Source: Smallanthus sonchifolius
Lineage: Eukaryota; Streptophyta; Magnoliopsida; Asterales; Asteraceae
NCBI GenBank assembly: GCA_023525975.1
Contig: CM042034.1
Coordinates: forward strand, 65,345,279 to 65,409,278
Reading direction: 5' to 3'
Length of the DNA: 64,000 nucleotides
Shown here: piece after piece, positions 33,060 to 45,160 of the stretch
Numbering within the stretch: the stretch's first letter is position 1
Layout of the letters: each line of letters opens with the position of its first letter
Program-made: the position numbers and the translations under genes
Notes under the pieces: model-generated
Databases searched by the model: none
Told to the model about the DNA's origin: nothing
What the model saw: only the letters and a program-made list of their open reading frames with translations

Positions 33060-34007
33060 TTACTGCCTTTGTTGCTGAAGCTTTTGCATGTTGGCAACAA
33101 TCCTTGATGTCTCATAGCCTCTAGGGTCCTTGCTTGGATTGTCAAGAGGAAGTTCAGATAGAGACTTGATGTCCTTGCTTGGCATGCTGAAGATGGCCTT
33201 GCTAGAACATCTCATCTTTTGACCTCTGACATATGTCATAGTGTATTCATTCTTCTCAGCATTGTAGGACCAACTAGCGAATGGAAGGTGGGATTGGAGA
33301 GGTTTAGCATCAATGATTACATCTTTGCTAGGATTGAAGTGATGTTTGATCACTAGCAACAGATGCCTCCCACTTTCATTCTCAGGCTCATGAGCTTCAC
33401 CCAGCTCCATCATTCTTTGAAGATCAGAATCTGGAAGCTGCATCACCTCATCAATAGATCTGTAGATTGATCTTTTTACCTCTGCCCTTCCCCTGAAAAC
33501 TTCAAACTATTGATCTTGAGTGTTGTAGAACCATACTACAATTTCTCTTGAATCTTCTGGTGTGGTAGTAGGTTTGGTTTTCTTCTTGGGAGGCTGTTGA
33601 TAAGGAGGAGCTGGGTGAGAGGATTTGAACTCTTTGGGTGGAGAGGAGGGAGGTCTAGGAGGAAGAGTGGAAGGTTGTTGGAGAGAGGAAGGAGTGGATT
33701 AGGAAGTAGGCGTGGGTTTCTTTTGTTTTCTTACATCAATTTGAGGATTTACCTTTCTTTTTGAGCCTGTCTTCCCCAGTCTCTCTTCCTCTTCCTTCTT
33801 AACTTTGACATATAAGGCTTGCAGGTTCATGAAGCTCATGGGACCCAACCTCTTTCCACTCTCACCTCTAGCTTTCATGAAGTCCATCATGACCTTCCTT
33901 TCTTCATGGGTTCTGACATTAAATGCAATGGTCTTCCTGGTTTTCTGTTTGTCTTTTTCTTCTTCTTCAGCCCTTTTCTTATTTGCCAGTTGACCTTGCT
34001 GCCCCAT
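33060..34007 (-). pseudogene. Env-like ORF, C-terminal part
   Basis: Two open pieces. 33699-34007 begins MGQQGQLANKKRAEEEEK and is lysine- and glutamate-rich, probably coiled-coil, ending RKVNPQIDVRKQKKP. 33060-33446 begins MMQLPDSDLQRMMELGEA and contains HHFNPSKDVIID and YTMTYVRGQ. Between them (33447-33700) a proline-rich linker is interrupted by stops. No membrane segment is evident, so env-like refers only to position after pol. Function in these elements is unproven. Confidence 0.6.
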
Positions 34008-34413
34008 GAAAGCTCTATATATTTATTTATTTGATAATTTCTCAAGGTAATCTACATCCTCACCTTGAGAAATCAGAGCTTCAGTCCACTACTCTCTCAT
34101 TTCTTTAGCTAATTCAGAGTCAGTTATTCTGCATTTAGCTTCTTCTCTTCTCCTCTTCTTCTTCTCTCTCTTCTGCTTCTTTATTAAGTTGTTCCTACAG
34201 CTGAAGAGCTAAAGCTTCATATTCTTCCAGTTGTGTTGCTGCAGAAACTTTGACCTTTAATTTATCTAGTTTCCTAGCATGTAATTGGATCTGCTGTTCT
34301 CGGAGGAGTTTGGCAGCTTTTCTTTCTTGGATCTTTTTGAGCTCAGCCATCTCCTCCTCTTCTCTTTCTCTTCTTCTCTGATCATTTTCTTTCTTTTATT
34401 TATCTATCCTTTC

Positions 34414-36198
34414 TTATTCTTCTTCAGTCATGATACCCTTCCCTTTGTCTTTATTGGATGCCTCAGCTTCACCTTCATGGATCACAACAGCAGATGTGAG
34501 AGATGCTGTTGAGATCTCAGCTTCATCTTCATTGGAAATTTGAGGAACAGACAAAGTGGAAGGGACTGCTTCATTCTCTTCCTTCTCCCATTCACTTCCA
34601 TATGTAGTCGTATAAGCCTCTTTAATATTTTGTGCAGCCAATTTTCTTGATTCTTCTACTGCATTCAGAATGACAGTTGGTGATGAGGGAATGGATAGGT
34701 CTGAGTCAAAATCTTTCATTGCAATCCATCCCTCCTTTTCAAGAAAAGCTTTGACAATCTTGATCATCTTTTGACTTTCTAAGGAGTTGATGTTATAGAT
34801 GTGTGTCCTGAGCTCAAAGACTTTGTACAAGAAATCTGGGTTGAGGAGCAGTATTTCTTGAATGTTGTTGATTATGAAGGATGATCCATCACACAGGAAG
34901 AACTCAAAGCCAGAGGACCCAGTGCTTGACCATCCATGCACTACCAGACCCCTGACCACTTCATTATATAAGAATCTTCTGAAGCAAAGTACTTGTTCTT
35001 CTGTTAAAGCCCTGCTCCTTATCAAGTCAAGTCTTGGAGCTTGTCTTTGTTCAGCTGCTCTTAAAGACTCTGCAGTGTTTGGATAAGCCAACTTGTTTGC
35101 TTCTTGAAGAAACCATTCAAACCAAGGCATGTTATCCTCCATCAAATCATAGAATCTATCAATTGCAAGTACAGTTGAGAGATCTGTGGATGTGTTGATG
35201 CATCTTGTTAAGTACAGATCCAAGACTTTGAGTGGATTCAGTTTATTCCAATTTAGCTCTTCTACTCCACCAAATTCCTATCCAATCCAGAATCTCTCAA
35301 ATAGACCATCATACCCCCATGCTAGAATGGAGTCAAACTCTAGCTTATGTGAAGTCAGTGTGAATTAAGGGGAAATGGTCTGTCTTGATATGCTTGCAGC
35401 AGTTGGAAGTATGCTGAATGATAGAGATGTGACTTCATCTTCGTTTTCATTCTTCAAGACCTCATCAACAGCTCTGACAACTAACTTCCAGTCCTCAAAG
35501 ATTTCTTCCTCTTCATCTACTGAGTCTGGCAATTCATGAACTTGAACAAAAGCAGGCCTGAAAAGTGTACTTTGAAAGGCAGCCTGCTCTTGTATCAAGT
35601 CATCAAGACTGTCCTTGTCATATTCAATAGTAACTATCTCCCCCGTTTTGGTTGCATCGGTGCATAAGGTTTCATCTGTTTGAGTTCCCACTGATACAAG
35701 GGTAGGAGTAGTCACAAGTGGGCATTGATGGGCTTCATGCATAGAGACTTGGTGCTTTAGTTTGGACACCTTAGCCTCTAGCATAGCCACCCTGGCCGTC
35801 AATTCTGTGTTTTCCAGTTTCAGTCTATCCTCATCCACAGTTGTGGAATCCTTGGAACTAGATCGGGCCTTAGCCCTAGCCTCTGCATCCCCATCACCCT
35901 GGTTTTCTTGGCGCCTAGGATTCCTCTAAGTGAAAAGTGTTTCAAGAGAAACATCCTCACTATGAGTTGCCGTGGTTGGGGACTTAGTGATGTTATCACT
36001 GTCCTCCTGGTCAATTGATGTACCAGTAGTAGTGATAGCCCCTTCCACATTAACTCTATCATCACTCCTAGAGTGAACCTTCTCAGGTGATGAACTTGGG
36101 TTGGGTACTTTGGCAGCTAAGTTAATCAGTACCTTCGAGATAGTGGCAGTTGGAGAAGGTACATCATCTTGACATGGTGCCTCTGTACTTAAGTTCAA
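34414..36198 (-). pseudogene. Env-like ORF, middle part
   Basis: Main open piece 34414-35223 (269 codons) has MPWFEWFLQEANKLAYP, EEQVLCFRRFLYNEV and a Ser/Glu-rich tail ending DKGKGIMTEEE. Upstream pieces at 35365-36198 include LENTELTARVAMLEAKVSKL, a clear leucine/isoleucine-spaced coiled coil. Frameshifts and stops separate the pieces, and 34008-34413 has Lys/Glu-rich coding-like sequence with stops. All are minus strand and collinear with one long ancestral ORF. Confidence 0.6.
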
Positions 36199-36490
36199 AG
36201 AAAAAAAAGAGTGTATAGGCTAAAAGGGTTGTTCTATGGATCCGGGATGTGATCCTGATCCTAATAGAGGGACTTCCAAGGAAGTCTCTCTAATAATTTG
36301 GCTATCCCTTATGATATTTTTACCAGAATGTTGGGTTTCTGAATGAGGGCTTTTAGGTTGGGATTGGGCCTGGGAGACAAGAATAGAAGGAGTCTTCTAG
36401 CTCTTTTTTTCCTTTTCTGGTATAACTTGCCTCAACTGGGGCCCTGTGTTCCAGTTAGGCTTCTAAAATTGGGGTAAGTATTTGTTGTGC

Positions 36491-37391
36491 TTATGCACCC
36501 TCAATAGGATGCACAGGGGTTCGAACAATGGAAGCTGTTTGATGTTCAGGCTGTGAAGTGGAGGGTGTGGGATCAGTATCAGCTGGGATTGTCGAACTGT
36601 CACCCTGAGTGCTTTGTATGTTCATCATTGTAGATAACAATGGAACATTGACCCCTGAGAACTTTTTGGAAACAGTTCTCATGCTTTGAAAAATGTTATT
36701 TTTATGTCCCAACATTAGGTAGATTCTTGTAGGTTTTGAAAGATCTTTTAGTTCATTATTAAAAACTTCCTGCAAGAACCTTGGGTACATAAATAAGGCC
36801 TGTTTTGTACCTTCTTGAAGGTTATATCTCAAGCCTTCGAAAATTAGGTGTGCAAAGTTAAAGCCTTGACAGTAACCATACCGTGGACAACAGAGGCAAG
36901 CGTAGAACTCACTTGATGCCATCCACTTCTCTTTTGAGATATGCATTGAAGAAGAGTGTGGCATAGAAACTTCCATGGAGGACCCATCAGCGCCTTTTCT
37001 ATTGTGTATTCGTCCTGATTTCCAGTGTACCCTATGGATACAAAGATCCTCATATATCCTTCTTTGGAGTACGAGATGGCAGCCCCCTTGTCCTGAAGCT
37101 TGAAGTGTTTTCTGAGTGTGGCTTCAGTGACGGTAATGTCTTTGCCGTCTACATTGGCTTTGATTTGAGGAATCCCCTGTTCGGTAGAGTAGAAGGCTGA
37201 ATTCCAGAAATCCTCCATGTGAGGAATATAGATGGTAGGGTTGAAGGTGAGTGCAAAATAAATCTTTGATCGCAAAGAAAATCGATCATGTCATCAAACC
37301 ATTCAGATTTCTTTCCTTTAACCAGGTATGAGGTGAGATTATGGTAGGTTGAGAACTTGTCATCAGGATGGTTTATGTCGACCTCTGCCAC
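36491..37391 (-). pseudogene. Env-like ORF, N-terminal part
   Basis: Starts near 37391 with AEVDINHPDDKFSTYHNLTS; the usual ATG has become GTG. It continues EWFDDMIDFLCDQRFI, IPHMEDFWNSAFYSTEQG and VTEATLRKHFKLQDKG, then after frameshifts FNFAHLIFEGLRYNLQEG and ALFMYPRFLQEVFNNEL. The FWNSA and MYPRFLQ blocks recur in hypothetical proteins attached to Asteraceae and other plant copia elements; this is recalled from family knowledge. At least two frameshifts (near 37270 and 36900). Confidence 0.7.
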
Positions 37392-37679
37392 TATAGTTGG
37401 ATTTGGAGGGAAGGAGAGAGGTTTTGAAAGGTGGTTAAGTATGAAAAGCTTTGAATGCTTGATAGAAAATGGTGAGGGTTAGGTCGGAATTGAATGTGAA
37501 ATGGTGAAGGAAGAATTTTATTTGAGTTATAACGGCAGAGGAGGGAAAAAGCAACGTTACTTGTATAGTACAACCCTTTTACTTTTCATTGTTTTACAGC
37601 TGTAATACACTGTAGCAGTCATGGTAAAGACTGAAAGTATTTTTTACAGCGGCTAAAAGTTAATTTGGACTTATTTTAC

Positions 37680-37945
37680 CCATCAGCAGCAAACTTGGTT
37701 GTTGCGGAAGGATAAGCCTATCCGTCGCAAACTTGGTTTCTACGGATGGTTAAGTCTATCAGCAGCAAACTCAATTGCTGCTGATGGATATAATGGTCTG
37801 CATCAAAGATGTTGCTGCTGATTGCCTTAAAGCTATCCACTGGAAACTTGTTCCTGCTGATAACTTAAGGTAGTCAATAGCAAAAATCTTTGCTGCTGAT
37901 GATTAAACATGTCAGTAGCAAAAATGTTTGCTGCTGACTTATAAC
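37680..37945 (-). repeat. Degenerate TGCTGCTGAT / CAGCAGCAAA repeat block
   Basis: Repeated CAGCAGCAAACTTGG, GCTGCTGATGG and TATCCGTCGCAAAC variants at roughly 50-base spacing, between the pol end and the env-like start. The same kinds of words occur in both LTRs (about 32760-33000 and 38490-38760). Confidence 0.6.
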
Positions 37946-38002
37946 TTTTATTTACAACAAACGACAAACACATTTTATTTGTTCAAATTTTAGAGACAGA
38001 AT

Positions 38003-38086
38003 TTAGTCAAAGTTCATCATACCAATGGATTCAACTAAATATCTAAATCTAGCTTCATCAAAAGGTTTAGTAAACAAGTCAGCATG
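38003..38086 (-). pseudogene. Copia RNase H C-terminus (last 27 residues of pol)
   Basis: Reads HADLFTKPFDEARF and then RYLVESIGMMNFD before a stop. ADxFTKPL is the conserved end of the Ty1/copia RNase H domain. It abuts the 5' LTR directly, showing that all upstream internal sequence has been removed. Confidence 0.85.
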
Positions 38087-38781
38087 TTAAATCTAGATTC
38101 AACTAACTATTCTAGTTGAGATTGACGGAAACAATCACAATTATGCAATGTAAACAGATAAACAACGAGAATACTAATAACTACAAATTGTATTGATCTT
38201 CAATGTTTACAAGATTACAGAGAAAACTCTATGGAAGAACACACTTGTACAAATGTAAGATACAATACATATAAAGGAACTTAGAATCAAGACAAACCCT
38301 TGATTCTAAGGATCAGATCAAACACAGACCGTTGATCTTGGACAGTTACAAGCTATACTACAATTGGTAGACAACTAAAAGATAAACTGCAGCAAACAGT
38401 TGTGTTCAGGTCAAAAGTCTTCTTAGGAATCTTTGCAGGAGACTTCAGAAGTGTTTTGTCTTTAATCATCTGCACCAATAACATTTCCTTCTACTGATAG
38501 ATGGGTCAGTGTTGTAGCAGAGGTTTTAGTAGCAAAGTCAAAGTTGCTGATGATTTGCCTATTAGTAGCATCAAGTGTTTGATGCTGCTGAGAAGCCTAT
38601 CAGCAGCAACTCTGGACTACAACAGATAAGGCTATCCGCAGCATAGTTATTCATCAGCAGGAGAACAACTATCCGCAACAACTAACCTTATCCGCAGCAG
38701 CTTGTTGTTCAGTAGCAAAATTGTGGAGTCCGCAGCAGTTGTACTTAGAGAATTTTGTAGCCATCAGTCTTTATCTCTACA
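38085..38781 (-). repeat. 5' LTR of the SIRE-type copia element
   Basis: Matches 32326-33026 clearly from CTATTCTAGTTGAG (38107) to the ATCTCTACA edge (38781). The first about 20 bases differ from the partner LTR, so the inner boundary is uncertain by that much and may be part of the deletion junction. Confidence 0.8.
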
Positions 38782-39675
38782 GAGTTGGAGCCTCAAGTAA
38801 ACATGTTTATTAACACAAACCCGAGCCTGAGTCCGAGCTTTTTATGTGATATATGTGAAGACCATTTTGGCTCGAGAGCCAAATAAACTAGCATAGCATA
38901 ATTTTTATGGATTCTAAGGAGCCCGATACCAATACACAAACAACCCACATTTAATAGTCCATTTAATATCCCCTAATAGCCCAATACCATTATCCAATTA
39001 CAAACAGCCCACATTCATATCAATTTTAAGTTTTGACTACCTATTTATTTACCGTCTATTCTTTACTCCGCAAGATCCCAGTTTTCATCTTCATCTCAAA
39101 CACCCACCGGTAAAAGGTTAATCTTCAATTCTTCATCTATTGGGTTATCTTTAAAGGAATTTGCACTTTCCCAAGGCGATTTAATTTTTTTCCGAGTTAT
39201 TTAGTTTTTAACCGACTAAATAGTAAAAAATTTTAGTTTAAGAAACTTTGTAATTAGTATGATCCGGGTGTTTGGATGTACTCTTCTATGGTTACACAAC
39301 CATATGGTTTACTCCTGTTGATTTTAGTAGGTTTGTTGTCTAGTTGTGAATCTTTGACGTAAATATGTTACTATGTGTCCATAAACGTTATACATTGTAA
39401 TATATATTCTGGTTTCTCGCTTGTATAGTTGTGATTTAACAATCCGTGACTTGATGTTTTAGGTTTAAAAATATAAAGACTAGCTTACTTTTGTGGAATA
39501 TTGACCAATGTTTTAAAGAACGGTCAATAATACCGGTTGGACTGGATCTCGGTCATTAGCTCGGTAAGTTTGAGTCCGGTAAACTAGAAGAACAGTTTGT
39601 ATTTGGGAAGATGATAAATTTTGAGTACGGTTAGGCTCCAGCTCGGCTCGTCATGTTTACACCCCTAAGTGAAAC

Positions 39676-40339
39676 AACCGTATCAACCCCAAGAATTCAA
39701 AATGGCTTCAAAAATAAGTATATTCGACAGTTATGTTGCTTTTATGTTGTTCTGTGGTTTGTAGTCTGTTTGACATCAACAATCAAGTTGTTTTAGGGAT
39801 GGCAAGAGAACCCGAACCCGCTGGTAATACTCGAAACCGAAACGTTTGGTAAAGGTATTCATTATATGAAAAATTAACTTTTCTTTTGTGATATGTATTT
39901 GATGATATTACTTATATTTCGTATGCTATGAAGTATAAACTTATATTTGAGATTTTTATTATCATGACATTAACTTTTATTTTGCATTCTCCTTGGTCGG
40001 GCTTATCGTTCTAACAACCGTTGGACTGCTAACGGGCTCCCGTAAACGTTAGTCTCCCTCTCTAGTTATTATTTGGACTATGTTTATATAGTTGACTTGG
40101 CTCTCATCAGGGTTACCAAGCCGAATGACTTTTTGGAAAGTTGGAAACCGCAACCACCTCCAAGCCACTCAATGCATAGACGAAATCAACTGATTATGTG
40201 CTTAGAAAAAGTTAGAAGGGCTACAAACCCTCGACCACATAGTTTTATGAGATTACTTTCTTTATGAGCACCATAATTCCGGAGTTAATATAACCTTAAC
40301 TGTAAAAATACTTTAAATAAATATTTCCTCCTTCTCAAG
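39676..40339. other. Unassigned spacer
   Basis: AT-rich, with a GAACCCGAACCCG block near 39808 and a 64-codon open frame at 40073-40267 without recognisable motifs. I see no supported feature. Confidence 0.35.
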
Positions 40340-40344
40340 TTTGA

Positions 40345-42718
40345 TGTAAGATCCCAACCCATCCTACAGTTGGTTCTCATAACGGGTCATTTTCATTAAA
40401 AACACATTTATTGAAATTCAAACTACATCGAAAGTCTTTCAAAACTCATTTATGACCATTTAATGCTATTAGGTTTACCTTACGAATACCCGCACACCGA
40501 TCCGAGTAACACGGCTTTCAAGCCAAGATACGCCCATACCCGCTTACCTGCAAACAATCTAACGTACACACAAAGTCAGCTACGCTGAGTGAGTTCTAAT
40601 AGTTTAATTTAAATAAAAACCATCACACCAAGTTCTTCGGTTTAATTTACCACGGACCCTTCGGTCCTTATAAAATATAATTACGCTTTATTAACGAACG
40701 ACTAATACCTTGTCACCCGCCGACATCCCATAACCGTTTATCTCCCGAGACTCAACACGTACTACCAATATAAACAGTAGTAACCTTACAATCATAACCA
40801 CACAGACTCAACATAATATGCTAACAACTCATATCCAAGAATACATATTAACTCGACCCTGGGTTAACACGCCCTACCCTAGACATTTATACATCCGACC
40901 TTAACCAAGGCTATCACAAATAACTAACACGACTCTTACACACGTCACATCACAAGTACTGACTCAACGGTCAGTCTAACTCTACACGTCACATTCAACA
41001 CGTCACATTAACAAAATCTCATACACAATAAACATAACTCATTACTAGCATGCAAATTAACACATATATGTACGCATGCAAACACATACCTCATCACTGC
41101 ACCCTCGTCAGGGCATCAACACACCCCGAGCTCATCATTAACATGTTAAATAAATGTCACCCTTTGTTACTTCCCGAAGGATCCTGTCCTCCAAGATCTC
41201 GTTTGCCATGTCATAAAGACCAAGACGCAAACACGATACCCGTCATGTCCCGGGGACAACGACACAAGCACACAACACAAATATGGATATTTAATAACAC
41301 ACATCGTATGTAGGACTCATTAACTACACCTGCCCCTTACACATGACACTAACACAACATATCCCAGGTGCAATCATAAACCTTTAGTCTTTAAGCCTGA
41401 CTCTCCCTGTCCAACCCTTAACATGTCACACAATAATATCTCGTCTCTATAACTCACACATTTCTATGAACACGCCGTAAACCCTACGACTCTCAATTAA
41501 GAAGTTTATACTCAAATCATATTGGTTTATAACCCGTGACCCTTAACACGATTAATTATATTAATACCACGTGAATGTGTGTACGATAGCCCCAAAACAG
41601 TAAAACGTTTAAAAGAGGGGGATTAAAACTCACCGGTTGCGAAGCTTTCCTTCCGAAGTCTCATACCCGTAAACTCGTAGTCCAACGTGAACCTTTGCAT
41701 ACAATCCGTTCTGAGCGGGTTTGTACGAAACTGCTGAGCACCTCGCGAGAAGAGAACTTGCTTTGCTCATATCTAAACCATACGAGCTCCGTTTTACGCG
41801 AACCACCTATCCACGCGTTCGTCTCAACATGCCTGACCTTCGAAAATTATTGGTGTCGGCCGTCGCCGTCGCCGCCACCGCTGCTGCCAGAACGTGAATT
41901 TGTCTTTCAGCTCGTTCGGTTTTGTTCATCAAAATACGAGTAGCTTAAAACCGACTCAAATGAACTACGTTTTAGGCGAATCATATGTCCACGCGTCCGT
42001 ATCGCTGAACCCTTTCAGACCCTCCAGTCGCCATCGCCGGAAGGCGAAACAGTGGCCGGATTCCTGTGTTTTACATGTCTAACTTCGCGCTGCTTAAAAC
42101 CCTATCAAACGAACTCGGAATTGGACAAATAATATATCCACGCGACCGTGTCGCCAAACCCTTTCTCATGCTACCATCGCCGCCGCCAGAATCGTGAACA
42201 GTGGTCGGATATCTCGCCGGAGTTCCCGTTCTCACACGATTTCTTCACCAATCGTCTCTGGGTCTTTTCTAGCGATCTTAACACTGAAACAAATCAAACT
42301 TACTTCAAAAACCCTCCACAACCGAATACAAGGATGCAAAGAAGATTACCTAGTTGTTGTACGGAAGCTGTTGCTCGATACCTTTGTCGGACCGTTGTCG
42401 TTTGCTCACTTCCTGCCACTCCCTCCTCGCCGACTCCTCCTCCTTGCTCGCTACTCGTGCCGTCGCACACCTAGGGTCACAAATGGCCCTATGGTTTGCG
42501 CAAAAGTGGTTTATAAACCACCGCATGTTTCGTTTCGGGTCCCCCTAGTTCCATCTCGCATGATCCGGTCTCGAACTCTCTTTAAACAACTAGCTGTGTT
42601 AGTTAATGTCGTTAAAATGCCTCATGCGTGACAAATATTACCTCTCATTTTTAGTTAATACAAGTTCGGGTCGTCCATTAACCCGAATTACAAATTTATA
42701 AATTTTCGAGATGTTACA
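40345..42718 (-). repeat. 3' LTR of copy B (2.37 kb)
   Basis: From TGTAAGATCCCAACCC to GAGATGTTACA. It contains three diverged tandem subunits of roughly 150-250 bp, each with a CCACGCG(T/A)CCGT-type block followed by CGTTTTAGGCGAA, CCGGA or GTCGCC words (about 41790, 41985 and 42140). It includes 41014-41727, absent from the 5' LTR. Confidence 0.9.
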
Positions 42719-42733
42719 AGTCTACCCCCCTTA
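42719..42733 (-). promoter_or_regulatory. Polypurine tract of copy B
   Basis: On the minus strand AAGGGGGGTAGACT abuts the 3' LTR start (TGTAACATCTCG). It defines the internal/LTR boundary. Confidence 0.85.
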
Positions 42734-44788
42734 AAAGAGGATTCGTCCTCGAATCCTGTGTCAGCACAACCTAACACAATTCATCTTTCTGCTACAATTG
42801 GTGCACCCATAATCCTTTGGTGCAACCGTCCTCTTTCGCACTCCTCGTCAAGGTTATTACCTTTCAATGCGGTCACTAACCATGGCGTTCAAATAAGTCT
42901 TCTCCACTTCCCGCTTTCAACTTTGGGACTTATAGATCTCATGTCCATATTCCCTTGTTACTCATTCTCGAATATTCACTTCTATGGCTCACATCAATGA
43001 TCACCTGCTTACTTGTTTTGTCCTCCTGATTTGATTACGACATCCATGTCATCACTCTTTGTACGTCCCTGATGATCTCATCGTCCTGATGGTCATCCCC
43101 CAGTAAGACTCTTTGCTTTTCCTAATTAGGATCATTCGTCGTCCTTCCTATCTCGTACTCTCATTGCCACCCAACGATGATTCCTTAAAACTCGGGTACT
43201 ACTGTCCTGCTCACAGATGTGATACATCTCTCGTCCTTGAATGACCTCAAAGAACTTGTGTCAACCTTTACTGAACTCTCCCTCCTAGCGGTTCCCATCA
43301 CAGTATTCCTTTACTTCTTTTTCATGTATTTAATAAGCCCCTAAAGCATGTACATACACTTAACACTAGGGTCATTCTCATCCACCCTCGATGTCCTCAA
43401 AAGCTCACCTACCACCGTCATGTATGTTTCAATAGCCAATATTTTCTTTACTTCATTGCTCTACCAGAGCTCCCTTTAAGCCAGTCATAAGTTTGCCAGC
43501 GTAAACCTTTCCTTCTCAGTCACTTATGTGAAATCCTGCACTTACCCTTCTCCCTTTCCACTTCTCTCGTCGATGCTCTATCATTGCCACACGACCACCG
43601 ATCACGTCTCATTCTTCAAGTACGAAAAGGAAGTCCGCCCTAGCATGCGCCTCAGCTATCCATCGTCTCGTTCATAGAGAACATAACTACTCCTCTTATG
43701 GGGCGTATCCCATGGAGCCCTTATCGTCACTTTGTCCACTCTGCGTCGAAATCTCTAGCGCCGTCACCTCGATCACGCCATAACTAGTTCCGATCAAGCG
43801 TCCATGTAACGCTTTCATCGTCATCTCTCACCGCTGCATCCCTTGGCTCTGTGCTCCGCATTCCCGAGATATAAGTATAGGTATCTCATAAGAGCACCTC
43901 ACTGATCGTTCAGAAAGACGTCAAAAATCCTCGCATTACCTTGATATATCATCGTTGCGAAAATCGTCAAGATAGAAACTCTAAACTTGAGCACCCCGAC
44001 CACTCGTCCAATGCACGGCTAAGCGTGTACTACAAGGACACACACCGACTCAACAAAACTACAGGACACACAATGTCCTACGTACGTACTAGTATCCCCA
44101 CCTTCTAAGTTGCACAAAGTGCACACACACAACTAGCTAGACCTGAGCAAATCTACCTATGTGCAATATGACCTCGTCATTTATAAGCACACACACGACT
44201 GAACCTTATCTTCTATTCACCCTAGCCGGTCGTACCAATGGTTCAAGATAACACATTAATCAGTCTAGACACAAGACGTCACCCTAATCATTTATACACA
44301 TAATATATAAGTCATAATTCCCCACAAAACCTCGTCCCGATCCTTTATACCTACACACAAGGTATATAACCACAATTTCCCATAGGACCCTGTCCTGCAC
44401 TTTTGCACCAAGTGCAACACACCCATTGCACTTCAAATTATCACCTAGACATTAACACTTAGGTGACACTATCATACGACTGTTGACACAGACAAATTCA
44501 AAATTCATGTCTATACAAGTCTACTCACATCATCTAATCAACCATGCTCTAGTATCACAACATAAATCACATCTAATGCTAACTCACATTATTCCGAATG
44601 CAACCACACAATCACATAATACTACACATATGCCACTATTGTAAGCACAATCATATGCCGTTACCAACACAAACTATTATTAATTATGTTTCAAATCATC
44701 ATTTGATTTGAACATCACTCCCCGTAAATATATAATTAGTCATAACATCAAATCACTTCGAAATCTCTCGTGACAACTGCCACACTAA
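42734..44788. other. Internal region of copy B without recognisable coding
   Basis: About 2 kb between the polypurine tract and the small frame. CT-rich and AC-rich stretches, no long open frame on either strand, and no retroviral motif. The right part (44000-44700) is AC-rich with CACACA runs. Confidence 0.6.
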
Positions 44789-45160
44789 CTAATCACCAAA
44801 CAATCGAGCATCCCAAACACTACCCGCCAAATCACTGCTTGGCAACGTCAGTGCATCTGGCGTGTCCTCCTCTTGTTCCTCCTGAAATAAAACTCTCTTA
44901 ACCAACGCAAGTGACCAATCTCTCAACCGTGCAGGTCCACATACTGGAGGAAAATCATGTACAGCTGGCACTGCTCCCCTTTTCCATCCCGTCTTTCCAA
45001 TCATAGCTCCACGCAGTATGTCGTCGGCCGAAGTTCTAATCACACTTGGCATGAGAAGCGCCAACACTACTTCCCTTTCACTAGCAGTTTCACCCGCAGC
45101 AGTCGTCGTCTTGACTGGTCGTTCTGCATTCCCCCTTGCAAGAGCATCACATCTGACCAA
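44789..45160 (-). CDS. Family-specific 123-codon frame of the non-autonomous LTR element
   Basis: Open on the minus strand for 123 codons, ending at 44789, with segments DALARGNAERPVKTTTAAGE, ADDILRGAMIGKTGWKRGA and LVKRVLFQEEQEEDTPD. It lies about 700 bases inside the 5' LTR, the gag position. Copy A (24-332) matches it codon by codon with a frame-preserving 9-base difference, but is stopped twice. No zinc knuckle, protease or other known motif is present, and there is no ATG: the frame opens after a TAA. It could be a worn gag remnant, an acquired host-gene piece, or a coincidentally open frame. Confidence 0.4.
   Translation of the reverse strand: MVRCDALARGNAERPVKTTTAAGETASEREVVLALLMPSVIRTSADDILRGAMIGKTGWKRGAVPAVHDFPPVCGPARLRDWSLALVKRVLFQEEQEEDTPDALTLPSSDLAGSVWDARLFGD

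Larger units (their letters stand above)
32326..38781 (-). mobile_element. Internally deleted Ty1/copia of the SIRE type with env-like ORF
   Basis: LTRs at 32326-33026 and about 38085-38781 are near-identical. The outer edges are TGTAG and CTACA, flanked by a perfect TSD GAGTT (32321-32325 and 38782-38786). Reading on the minus strand: 5' LTR, then only the last 27 residues of pol (38003-38086), then a long env-like region (33060-37391), a polypurine tract and the 3' LTR. Gag, protease, integrase and nearly all of reverse transcriptase are deleted exactly at the LTR, and no primer-binding site is visible. An ORF downstream of pol is typical of SIRE/Maximus copia elements. Assignment to that lineage is by layout and the env-like ORF. 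Confidence 0.8.
32241..39667. mobile_element. hAT-like non-autonomous element, split by a copia insertion
   Basis: Left end TAGGAGTGTAAATA and right end, complemented, TAGGGGTGTAAACA are terminal inverted repeats. Flanks GGTGGAAC (32233-32240) and AGTGAAAC (39668-39675) agree at six of eight positions, so the TSD is old. The GAGCC/GCTCG-type motif near both ends resembles the hAT at 8777. The copia element 32326-38781 lies inside. Without it the element is about 970 bp. Its right interior (38900-39600) contains leader-like DNA of unknown origin. Confidence 0.65.

Noticed and set aside
41695..42631. Overlapping plus-strand open frames in the copy B 3' LTR
   Set aside because: They are opposite to the element's direction and arise from GC-rich tandem subunits; similar frames recur in the 5' LTR only because the LTRs are copies.
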